This document shows positions 16,229 to 25,700 of a DNA stretch of 64,000 nucleotides, one piece after another; the stretch's first letter is position 1; each line of letters opens with the position of its first letter. The position numbers and the translations under genes are program-made. The DNA is taken from positions 1 through 64,000 of the forward strand of contig NZ_JAENIL010000031.1 of NCBI RefSeq assembly GCF_016595505.1, in the 5' to 3' direction. Below the pieces are notes generated by a model. The model did not search any database, was not told where the DNA came from, and saw only the letters and a list, made by a program, of their open reading frames with translations. This DNA is from Pelagicoccus mobilis. GTDB lineage: Bacteria > Verrucomicrobiota > Verrucomicrobiia > Opitutales > Opitutaceae.

Positions 16229-18784
16229 ATGATCCCTCAAATCTCACGTTTACTGACTCTTGGTCTGTTCTCACTTGCCCTCAATTCGCAGCTGCAAGCC
16301 GAGAACACTATTACCCTAAATCTTTCGGATCGAAACCAGGAGATCGACGGCTTCGGTGGTTGCTTCATCGCCTACGACCAGATGCCCGCCTATCGCGACC
16401 CCACCTTTTACGATCTCGCGGTCTACGATGTCGGACTCTCGATCATCCGTGCCCACTTCCCAGATATCAGTACAGTGAATACAAATGGAGAGTCCGATCC
16501 AGAACGCTACAAAAAGAGCGAATACGGCAGGATGATTTTCCGCGAATTTAAGAAGCGCGGCGTCGAAACCTTCTTCAGCTCCAACTGGAGCCCTCCCGCA
16601 GAGTTCAAAACGAACCAATCCAACCTTCATGGTGGCTACCTAATCCCGGACAAGCGCGAAGCCTACGGACAATGGATCGTAGACAATATTCGAGCTCTGG
16701 AAAAGCAGGAAGGCATACGCCTGAAAGCAGTCTCCCTGCAAAACGAGCTCATGTTCATCGAACCCTATGACTCAGGACTCTACAGTCCAACTCAGTATCG
16801 GGAAACATTCCGAGCCATAAGCAAAGTTTTCCTAGATCAGAATCTGGATACACAGATCATTTTCCCGGAGGACATGGGGTGGTATGAACGAACCCGACAA
16901 TATATCGACGCCATCATGCAGGACAAGGAGACAAAAGAGCTTCCGGGCTTCTTCTGCTCACATGGGTGGTCTGGAGATGAAAACTGGGAGCGAATGGGCA
17001 CACTTGTAACAGAGTACGGTAGAAAACTCTGGATGACAGAAACCAGCGGCCACAATCAGGATTGGGACGGGGCTTTAGCCCTTGCCGCCGATATTCACAA
17101 GGTACTAGCCCTCGGCAACGCCAGCGGCTACATCTACTGGCAACTCAACGCCCGCATTCCGAACCGCTCCGCCATATTGATCGGAGGACGTCACAGCCCA
17201 AAATCAGCAGCGATGAAACACTACGCTCGCTACGTTCGCCCGGGTGCGGAGCGTATCTACGCGTCGAGCTCCGCTGATTCCCTGTCAGTCAGCGCATACC
17301 GTCACGCAGAGGATCAAACCTTAAGTATCGTAATACTCAATACCTCTGATCAACAGGTCCAAACCCGTCTACACATCGCTGGCTCCGACAGTAAACGCAC
17401 AAAATTCACCCAATTCACGAGTGACGAACAAAAGCGCTTCGAATCCTCAGTCGCCCGAATTGGAAAGTTGATAACAATCCCCGCTCGTAGCATCGTAACG
17501 CTTTACGGTCGCGAAGACGGGAAACTCGAGCTTTTGCCAAGCCTAATACCGGCAGGACTGACAATCGATAACAACACTCCTCTTGCCACAACTCAAGACA
17601 CCACCACTGGGCAGGACGAACAGCTGCACTATGCCGCCAGAGCCAATGATGTGGCAAAAATCAAATCCCTTCTCGCGAGCGATTACGATCCGAACATGAG
17701 AAACGTGGGGGGCTTCACTCCCCTTCACCGATCCGCCTGGCCAGGACACAAAGAAGCGATCTCTCCTTTGATCAAGGGAGGAGCCAACCCCAACGCCACT
17801 GATTCCAACGGCGAAACGCCACTTCACATCGCTAGCAGCAACGGACATGAAAGCTACATCAGAGAGCTTGTGGGACTGGGGGCCGATGTTGACTTCCCAA
17901 GTATCCAAAAATTTCAGACTCCACTCCACAATGCGTGCCGCGGAGGAAATCTAGAAGCGGTCAAGCTGCTCATCGAACTTGGGGCCGACGTCAATAAGCC
18001 CGACCACAAGGGCTGGACCGCCCTCTTCTTCGCGGGTGCGAGTCACTACCCGTCCACCCGAACGATACTTGATCACTTGATCAAAACTGGAGCGAACCCA
18101 CAGCACACCGACGAGCAAGGCAAGACCGCCCTCCATGTCACCGCCTCGAACCTCCACTCCGTGGCGGGTCATCCCCCCGAAAAAGACGCCGATAAACTCA
18201 ACGTTCTCATCAACGCTGGAACTCCCGTTAACCAAGTAGACATGCTTGGTAAAACCGCCCTCCACTATCTCGCCCAAATCAGCCATTGGGGTTATGCGGA
18301 AACCGCCGGAAAAACACCACAGCTCAACTACGAAAATTTCGCTCTCCTTTATCTGCTTGAGCAAGGGGCAGACCCTTCGCTTCAAGACCAATTCGGGAAT
18401 ACCGCCGCCGACTACGCCAAGCTAGAAGGTTACAAAGACTACGTGCGCCTTCTGCAAGAGCACGATTCGAAGGAGGACGAAGCCGCTGAAGGCTCCGAAA
18501 CGGTCAACCGCGAGCTGAGTCGGGAGCTCCTAAAAGCGACGCACGATAACGATATCGATCGAGTCGCGACCCTCCTCGAGAAAGGAGCCGATCCCAATTT
18601 CAAGGAAAAGCAAGGAGGCACTAGCCTGCACGGGGCCGTGCAATCCGGAAACCAGAAGATGCTCATGCTCCTCCTTCGTAACGGGGCGGACATAAACATT
18701 CGCGATAGCGACGGCTACCTCCCCGTAGAGCGAGCCCAACAAAGCGGGCGCAGCGACCTCGTTCTGGTTCTCGAAAAGTATTAG
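16229..18784 (+). CDS. Secreted GH30-like glycosidase fused to ankyrin repeats
   Basis: 851 residues from the ATG at 16229; a TTG at 16202 would add nine. A signal peptide ends near LNSQLQA. Residues about 25-430 are a GH30-type barrel and beta-sandwich: QEIDGFGGCFIAYDQ, FSSNWSPPAEFKTN, SLQNEL with probable acid/base E173, WMTETSGH with probable nucleophile E271, and ITIPARSIVTLYG at the end. The usual NEP is NEL here. After a linker, residues about 465-851 hold around nine ankyrin repeats (GGFTPLHRSAWPGHKEA, NGETPLHIASSNGHES, QGKTALHVTA, GTSLHGAVQSGNQKMLMLLL). The fusion lies in one unbroken frame and codon use does not change across the junction. Ankyrin repeats bind proteins, so the enzyme may be tethered to a partner. 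The GH78 gene follows 29 bp later. Confidence 0.9.
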   Translation: MIPQISRLLTLGLFSLALNSQLQAENTITLNLSDRNQEIDGFGGCFIAYDQMPAYRDPTFYDLAVYDVGLSIIRAHFPDISTVNTNGESDPERYKKSEYGRMIFREFKKRGVETFFSSNWSPPAEFKTNQSNLHGGYLIPDKREAYGQWIVDNIRALEKQEGIRLKAVSLQNELMFIEPYDSGLYSPTQYRETFRAISKVFLDQNLDTQIIFPEDMGWYERTRQYIDAIMQDKETKELPGFFCSHGWSGDENWERMGTLVTEYGRKLWMTETSGHNQDWDGALALAADIHKVLALGNASGYIYWQLNARIPNRSAILIGGRHSPKSAAMKHYARYVRPGAERIYASSSADSLSVSAYRHAEDQTLSIVILNTSDQQVQTRLHIAGSDSKRTKFTQFTSDEQKRFESSVARIGKLITIPARSIVTLYGREDGKLELLPSLIPAGLTIDNNTPLATTQDTTTGQDEQLHYAARANDVAKIKSLLASDYDPNMRNVGGFTPLHRSAWPGHKEAISPLIKGGANPNATDSNGETPLHIASSNGHESYIRELVGLGADVDFPSIQKFQTPLHNACRGGNLEAVKLLIELGADVNKPDHKGWTALFFAGASHYPSTRTILDHLIKTGANPQHTDEQGKTALHVTASNLHSVAGHPPEKDADKLNVLINAGTPVNQVDMLGKTALHYLAQISHWGYAETAGKTPQLNYENFALLYLLEQGADPSLQDQFGNTAADYAKLEGYKDYVRLLQEHDSKEDEAAEGSETVNRELSRELLKATHDNDIDRVATLLEKGADPNFKEKQGGTSLHGAVQSGNQKMLMLLLRNGADINIRDSDGYLPVERAQQSGRSDLVLVLEKY

Positions 18785-18813
18785 AGCTCCAAAAATCCAA
18801 CTCCAAGCCTGCA

Positions 18814-21474
18814 ATGCGTTGCGAATACCTAGTCAACCCACAGGGAATAGACGTCCATCAACCAAGACTTAGCTGGTCTCACGCCCCGACAAGGGAGTCT
18901 AAACAACAGCAAGCCTATCGAGTCCTAGTAGCCAGCTCCATGGAGAAGCTTTCATGCGACGAGGGAGACCTATGGGACTCGGGAGTCGTCATATCGAACC
19001 AGTCTTCGCAGATTGAATACAGCGGAACGCCTCTGCGTTCACGGCAACGCTGTTTCTGGAAACTCATGACTTGGGATGACAATGGGTACCTCTCATCCTG
19101 GAGCGAACCCGCCTCTTGGACAATGGGACTGCTTAAAAGCGACGACTGGTCTGGCCAGTGGATCTCGATGCAGCAAACCTCGCTCCAAGAGAGAAAAACG
19201 GAATTCGGATCCGATGGGAAGGAAGAGGCTGACCACTTCTTCGAATGCAGGAACAGTCCCCTTCTCAGAAAGTCTTTTTCAATTGGCGGTACGGTGAAAA
19301 CAGCGCAGCTCAGTATCTGCGGTTTAGGATTCCATGAACTCTTTCTCAACGGACAAAAAGTCGGCGATCATGTACTTGATCCCGCTTTGAGTTCATACCA
19401 TCGCAACGCCCACTACGTTACCCACGAGATTGGACCTCTTCTCGTAGCTGGTGAAAACGTTTTGGGTGTTCAACTGGCGAATGGAATCTACAACCAAGGA
19501 CACCCCGACGCCTGGGAGTTTCACAATGCCCCTTGGAAGGCGTTTCCTCAGATGCTGCTTCAGCTCGACATTGAATTTGAGGACGGTCGCCAAGAACGAG
19601 TCGTGAGCGACACCAGCTGGAAGGTCTCAAAAGGGCCGATTCTTTGGGACCAACTCAGGATGGGGGTCTTGTACGACGCTCGACGAGAAATCGCAAACTG
19701 GAACGAACCGGGCTACGACGATTCCGCTTGGGAATCCGCCATCGAAAGAGAAGGAATCGAAGGTCGGCTCTCCTCTCAAATGTCTGAGCCGATCAAGATA
19801 ATGGATACCTTGAAGCCAATATCTATTTCCGAGTCCGAAGCCTCATACGAAATCGATTTCGGCCAAAACATTGCCGGTTGGGTACAGCTCGCCCTCACAG
19901 GTCCAAGGGGCACAGAAATCACCATAAAACACGGCGACCACGACCTCGTATACGCCGACCCACTACAAACCAGCACCTACATAATGAAGGGCGAAGGGAA
20001 GGAAGTTTGGGAACCCCGCTTCTCCTTCTACGGATTTCGCAAGATCAAGGTGTCAGGTCTCGCCTCACCTCCTACACACGATACGTTTACGGCAAAGGTC
20101 ACCCATACAGCTTTCGACCAACGTGGAGGATTCAGCTCCTCAAACGAAATACTGAACGCCCTCGTGGAAAGGACCCGCTGGTCCTACATCGGAAACTTTG
20201 TCGGCATCCCGACCGACTGCCCTCACAGGGAAAAGAATGGCTGGACTGGCGACGCCCAAGTCGCTGCCGAAATCGGCCTGCTGTACTATGGAACCGAGGC
20301 GGCCTATACGCGATGGATCCAGGATGTGGCGGCAACCAAGAGAGAAGACGGCAAGCTCCCTTGCATCGTCCCGACAGGCACTTGGGGCTACGATACACTA
20401 GACGGGCCAGCTTGGGAAATCGCCTACCTCATGATTCCTTGGCACCTATACGAGTATCGCGGAGACAAACGTATCCTCGAAACCCACTACCAGGGGTTCA
20501 AGCATTGGCTCGACTGGTACCGCTACCATCCATCTGCGAATCAAGGACAAATCATCCACTACGGGATTGGAGACTGGGTGCCCATCGAGCAGGAAACGCC
20601 TATCGAGGTGACCTCCACCGCATACTATTTCGCAGCCACCAAACGGCTGGCAGCAATCGCCAAACGACTCGGCAAACAAAACGACCAAGAAGAGTACGAA
20701 AATCTTAGCGAAGAGATCAAGCAGGCGTTCGTAAAGGCCTTCTTTGATTCCGATACCGGACGAATTTCAAACGGTTCCCAAACTGCAATGTCCTGTGCCT
20801 TGTACCATGGGCTACTCACAGCAGAACAGTCCTCCACCGTTGCCAACGTACTCGTAAACTCGATACGTGAAAGCGATCACAGACTAAATTGCGGATTTCT
20901 CGGATCAAAATACCTTCTTCGCGCTCTCTGCGACTATGGGTACGCGGACGATGCCTTCAAACTCGTAACCAACGACCACGCCCCCGGCTGGGCAAGCATG
21001 ATAGCGAGCGGAAACACCACACTCTGGGAGAGCTTTAAAAGCGAAGAATCGGACAACCACATCTTCTTGGGTGACGTTGTTGCTTGGTTCATTTCCTACT
21101 TGGCTGGCATCCGTCACGACCCGAAGCGCCCTGGCTTTCAACCCTTCATAATCAGCCCTGAAATCGTCGATGGGCTAGACGCGGCTTCAGGGTATCACAT
21201 TTCCCCCTACGGTCGAATCGAGAGCAGCTGGAAGCGAACGAACAAGCAAATTGCGCTTAACGTTACCGTCCCCTTCAACAGCCAAGCCCGCATTGAACTT
21301 CCCGCTAACCAAGAGGCGACGATACTCCAACAAGACGAGCAAACGACGGGAGATAGTAGTCGACTACAGTTCCTCGGATTTGAGGAAGGGAAAGCAGTGT
21401 ATCTAGCGTCCAGCGGTACCTTCAAGTTTGAAGCCACCCTCCCGAGCCGGAAGCAGACAGCCAGCCTAGCATAA
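18814..21474 (+). CDS. GH78 alpha-L-rhamnosidase, no signal peptide
   Basis: An 886-residue GH78 enzyme hydrolysing terminal alpha-L-rhamnose. It begins directly in the N-terminal beta domain (MRCEYLVNP, PRLSWSH), so it appears cytoplasmic. The order is N-terminal Ig-like domain (about 1-110), rhamnosidase N domain (about 150-320), concanavalin-like domain (about 330-440), (alpha/alpha)6 barrel (about 450-790) and C-terminal beta-sandwich. The catalytic region has PTDCPHREKNGWTGDAQ at about 466-482, with the candidate general acid in GWTGD, and NTTLWESF near 735-742 with a conserved Glu. It follows the GH30-ankyrin gene by 29 bp and is probably cotranscribed with it. The length is normal for bacterial GH78. 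Confidence 0.94.
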   Translation: MRCEYLVNPQGIDVHQPRLSWSHAPTRESKQQQAYRVLVASSMEKLSCDEGDLWDSGVVISNQSSQIEYSGTPLRSRQRCFWKLMTWDDNGYLSSWSEPASWTMGLLKSDDWSGQWISMQQTSLQERKTEFGSDGKEEADHFFECRNSPLLRKSFSIGGTVKTAQLSICGLGFHELFLNGQKVGDHVLDPALSSYHRNAHYVTHEIGPLLVAGENVLGVQLANGIYNQGHPDAWEFHNAPWKAFPQMLLQLDIEFEDGRQERVVSDTSWKVSKGPILWDQLRMGVLYDARREIANWNEPGYDDSAWESAIEREGIEGRLSSQMSEPIKIMDTLKPISISESEASYEIDFGQNIAGWVQLALTGPRGTEITIKHGDHDLVYADPLQTSTYIMKGEGKEVWEPRFSFYGFRKIKVSGLASPPTHDTFTAKVTHTAFDQRGGFSSSNEILNALVERTRWSYIGNFVGIPTDCPHREKNGWTGDAQVAAEIGLLYYGTEAAYTRWIQDVAATKREDGKLPCIVPTGTWGYDTLDGPAWEIAYLMIPWHLYEYRGDKRILETHYQGFKHWLDWYRYHPSANQGQIIHYGIGDWVPIEQETPIEVTSTAYYFAATKRLAAIAKRLGKQNDQEEYENLSEEIKQAFVKAFFDSDTGRISNGSQTAMSCALYHGLLTAEQSSTVANVLVNSIRESDHRLNCGFLGSKYLLRALCDYGYADDAFKLVTNDHAPGWASMIASGNTTLWESFKSEESDNHIFLGDVVAWFISYLAGIRHDPKRPGFQPFIISPEIVDGLDAASGYHISPYGRIESSWKRTNKQIALNVTVPFNSQARIELPANQEATILQQDEQTTGDSSRLQFLGFEEGKAVYLASSGTFKFEATLPSRKQTASLA

Positions 21475-21554
21475 AAACGAGACAGCCTTGGGTGAGCTCT
21501 ACGGGGAACTCGGCATGGGCATCAAAAAAGCGTGTCAACTGAGGACGAATCACT

Positions 21555-22562
21555 TCAGGTCAACCGCTCATACACCTCTGGAGTGATTGGTCCTACAACC
21601 GCCTCGCCCCGACAAAAGCGTTTCAAATTTTCGATAGCGTGGTCGCCGGCATCGACCATGCGATCCGTCGTCGGACCTGCGATGTGGGGAGACAGCATCA
21701 CATTCATGCATCCCCTCAATCCGTGAGTAGCCGGCAGTGGTTCTTCGTTAAAAACATCCAATCCGATCTGAAGCCTTCCCTCTTTCGCCACATTCAGTAA
21801 GCCCTTACTCTCGACAAGATCCCCGCGGGCCACGTTCACGAAAGCGCCTCCTTCCGGAATAGATCGAAGCAGCGCTTCGTCGACCACGCCGACTCGCTCA
21901 GGGGTCAAGGCTTCTACTTCGAAGATGACATCATTTTCCGAGAAAAGGGAGTTCAACGAATCACTGCATTCGACACCGTCATAATCAAACACACCCTTCG
22001 GTACACCGTCAGAAAACACCGTCACCTTGGAGGTAAATACCGACAGTAATCGGATCAATTCCTTGGCAATCGCTCCGTATCCGTGAATCCCTACACGGCG
22101 ATCGAAGAGAGACTTCGTAGTCACAAAATCATCCTTCCACTCGCCATGGTGATGCATCCGATCGTTCCAGTAACCACTTCTGCGAACGCAAGACAAGCCC
22201 AGCAACAAGGCGCATTCCGCAACCGTCCGACTGATTGAGCGTCCCCAGTTCGTCACTAGCAATCCCTTCTCGATCATCTTACAGCTTACCTTGTCCCTAA
22301 CCGTCCCGGGGACATAGCACAAATACTCCAGCCGCGGAGCCATCCAAGAGACACCATCTGGCAATTGCGGCAAGCTCCACCCACCCACGATCACCTTGGG
22401 ATTGTGCCTAGCTAGCAGCTCCGCCCATTCCTCCGGCTCCATCATTTCAGCGTCAATCACACAGCAAGGCGCTATCAATTCCTCGACCTCCCGCTGACGC
22501 CTACCGGGGAGAAAGCATGCCAATTCGCTTTGGTTCATGATTAGAAGATTCATTTCGCTCAT
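21555..22562 (-). CDS. D-isomer-specific 2-hydroxyacid dehydrogenase
   Basis: 335 residues from the ATG at 22562 (MSEMNLLIMNQSELACF); the frame is open upstream, but the extra 40 residues are cysteine-rich and not family-like. The NAD-binding loop is GIHGYGAIAKELI. The catalytic triad is visible: Arg in NVARGDLVES, Glu in VFNEEPLP and His in LSPHIAG. The family reduces 2-keto acids or oxidises D-2-hydroxyacids with NAD(P). The gene converges with the GH78 gene, with an 80-bp gap. Its role may be in catabolism of sugar-derived acids, but the substrate cannot be assigned. Confidence 0.9.
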   Translation of the reverse strand: MSEMNLLIMNQSELACFLPGRRQREVEELIAPCCVIDAEMMEPEEWAELLARHNPKVIVGGWSLPQLPDGVSWMAPRLEYLCYVPGTVRDKVSCKMIEKGLLVTNWGRSISRTVAECALLLGLSCVRRSGYWNDRMHHHGEWKDDFVTTKSLFDRRVGIHGYGAIAKELIRLLSVFTSKVTVFSDGVPKGVFDYDGVECSDSLNSLFSENDVIFEVEALTPERVGVVDEALLRSIPEGGAFVNVARGDLVESKGLLNVAKEGRLQIGLDVFNEEPLPATHGLRGCMNVMLSPHIAGPTTDRMVDAGDHAIENLKRFCRGEAVVGPITPEVYERLT

Positions 22563-22664
22563 AGTAGTCTCAGATACTTCACAATGGGGTCCGGACTTGT
22601 TCTTTTCACAAAAGGATTTGGTCCCGAGCAAACAATCGATTTGCCACGTTAAATAGCGACATAG

Positions 22665-22694
22665 AAAAGGCGACAACCCCACGGGGTTGCCGCC
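22665..22694 (-). terminator. Intrinsic terminator of the beta-helix gene
   Basis: On the minus strand, GGCGGCAACCCC, a GTG loop and GGGGTTGTCGCC are followed by TTTTCT. The stem is 12 pairs with one G-T wobble and lies 25 bp after the stop codon at 22719. This is a textbook rho-independent terminator. Confidence 0.85.
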
Positions 22695-22718
22695 ACTGGT
22701 AAGCCAAGCCAGATTATA

Positions 22719-25700
22719 CTATTCTACCGAGATTTCGTCGAGATTCGGACCGCCGCTTCCGGTGTTCACTGTCAGCCGGACGGCATTCAGTCCAGGGTCC
22801 AAGGACACTACCGCTTGCACAGTCACCCAGGTTGTCCAAGATCCACTCGGAGCGAACGCGACGTTTTGGATAGTCGCTCCGTTGACCGAGAGGGAACATT
22901 GGCGATTTCCACCAGACCCATTCGCGTAGCGGAAAGTCAAGGTAGCAGCACCGCCATTTGAGCCGCCATCTATCATTCCCCATTCAGCCCAAGTTCCATT
23001 GCCTCCGAAGTCTAGATACCCCGATCCGTTGTATCCGCCGTTCAACGTCGACGCCACGCATCCGGAGCTCGAAGTCGGGCTCTCGCCGGCGTGGGTCGCA
23101 GCAGGAATCGGTTCCGTGACACTCACGCTTACCGTAGCCGTATCGGTGAAACCGCCATCGGTTGTGGTGGCTGTAATCACTGCGTTGCCGACACCTTGAG
23201 CAGCGACCAAACCGTCGAACCCGACCGTCGCCACATTCGTATCAGAGGACGTCCATGTGACGGACTGCTCTGTCGCTTCCGCGGGAGCAATAGTCGCAGT
23301 CATGTATTCCGCCTCACCCACAGTCAGGATAAGATCCGGCTGCACAGTCACTCCAGTCACCAAGATCACTGTCGATCCAAGATCATCAACTTCCACCTCG
23401 TCGAGGTTCGGTCCGCCGCTGGAGGTATTGGCAGTCAAACGAACGGTATTGTTTCCGGACTGAAGCGTTACTTCGACTTCCACTAGGACCCAATCCGTCC
23501 ACGCTCCGCCCGGAGCGAAATCCACGTTCTGTATCACGTTTCCGTTTACAGTGAGTTCGCAACGTCGATCCGTAGCGCCGCCATTTCCGTATCGGAATGC
23601 CAATGTAGCAGTGCCACCGCTAGCTCCCCCGTTGATATCGTTCCACTCCATCCAGCTGCCGTTGCCGCCGAAATCGAAGAAGCCCGATCCATTGTACCCG
23701 GAAGTATGGGTCTTCACACTTCCGCCGCTCGAGGCCGACAAGGCCTCCGCCTGATAGACGATCGTCGGAACCGGAGTCACCGCGTTAACCGTCACCGCAG
23801 TAGAATCGGTGAAGCCTCCGTCCGAGGTCGTCACCGTTATGTTGGCAGTCCCGGCAGCGACGCCGCTGACTAAACCGTTTGCATCCACTGTCGCCACTGT
23901 TGCGTCGCTAGTCGACCAGCTAACCGCTTGATTCGTCGCATTCGCAGGAAGCACTCCCGCTGTTAGCTGAACGGTGTCTCCTTCGACTATGGATACCGCC
24001 GATGGAGTCAGATCCACTCCCGTCACCGCAACATTCGAGGAAACCACAGTGATCAGGGACGTATCCGTAAACCCGCCATCGCTGGTGGTCACTGTTATCG
24101 TAGCAGATCCAGCCGCGACGCCTGTCACAACACCATTCGCGCTCACAGTCGCTACGGAGGCATCGTTGCTACTCCAGCTAACACCTTGGTTGGACGCGTT
24201 CGCCGGACTAATCGTCGCAGTTAGCTGCAGACTGTCGCCCTCCGAAACCGTACCGCCCGCTGGACTTAGCGAAACGCCAGTGACTGGCTCCAAAGTACCG
24301 CTACCAGCAATGCTCAGCTCGTCTAGATTCGGGCCGCCACTCCCAGTGATAGCAGTTACGCGTACCGTATTCAATCCAGCTGACAAGGAAAGGAACAGGG
24401 GCTCAGTTCCCCAATCATTCCAAGTTCCGGTGCTCGCGAAGTCTACGTTCTGCACGAATTGACCATTTACGCTAACAGAACATTGGCGATTACCCGCTGA
24501 ACCGTTGGCGTAGCGCAACTCCGCATTAACCAAGCCACCAAGTGGACCAGCATCAACAGTCTGCCACTCCACCCACGCTCCATTGCCGCCGTAGTCGACA
24601 AAGCCGCTGCCGTTAAAACCAAGAAAGGCTGCCGAAACCTGAGCATCGCTAATAGCGTCGTATTCCTCTGCTTGATACGTCGAGGCAGGAACAGGAGCTG
24701 TAGGAGAAACCAAAACGGACGAGCTTCCAACATGCCCACCCTGCACCGTTGTCGCAGAAATGGTCGTAGAGCCTAGAGCAATACCTGTGATAGCCCCATC
24801 GGCGTCCACGGTCGCAATGGACGAATCCGCCGAGCTCCAAGTCACGTCCTTATTCGTAGCATTGGCTGGAGCGACCACCTCCGTCAGCTCAAGTACCTGC
24901 CCGATTGCGATCTCCGCCATCCCTGGTACAACCGAAACTCCGGATGGAGATACCGCAGCTACAGTAATAATCGCGGTATCGGTGAACCCACCATCATTGG
25001 TCGTTGCGGTAACCACCGCTGTTCCGGGTGCTACCGAGCTCACCAAACCATTAGGATCTACTACCGCAACACTCGTATCCGAGCTGCTCCAAACCACATT
25101 CTTATTCGTAGCATCGGACGGAGTCACCGTCTCGCTCAACTGAAGCGTATCGATCCCCTGGATCGTCGCGGACGATGGGCTTACATCCACCCCCGTTACA
25201 TTGACGATCGTCGTCCCATCGTAGAGATAATATCCACTCACGGGAGCTCGATTGAAGCCTTCTCGGATATAGTTGATTGCCGAATACGCGGTCATTTGCC
25301 AAGGCAGCACGCCAAGCGGTCGATTCCGCAGCCAATCCAAATAATCTAGAGTGGAGTCGGTCCCTCCAATACTCGCGAAATAGTCTCCTGCATCATCGTC
25401 CGGATGAGGCCAAGAGGGATCGAAGGTATCTAACGCAGGATCCCAATTGTGGGAAACATTGTTAACAAATACTCCACTATCCAAATCAAGATAAGATCGA
25501 TTAGTTCCATCCGCAATACGATTTGCGACAACATTGTCTTCAACAAGAACTCCCTCGATCTTACCTCCACCTCCATCAATGCCCCAAATCGCAGCCGATC
25601 GCAGGTAGTTATTATTGTAGTTATTCTCGATGTTATCCATGTCCATAAACCGTCCGCTTAAGACAACATTCTGCCACGCGCGATTTGGAAAAGTAACTAC

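Noticed and set aside
22563-22682. 40-residue N-terminal extension of the 2-hydroxyacid dehydrogenase
   Set aside because: Cysteine-rich and not family-like; the ATG at 22562 gives a normal start.
22725-25205. CRISPR or satellite array
   Set aside because: The repeats are coding modules of the beta-helix protein with module-length periods, not short direct repeats with spacers.
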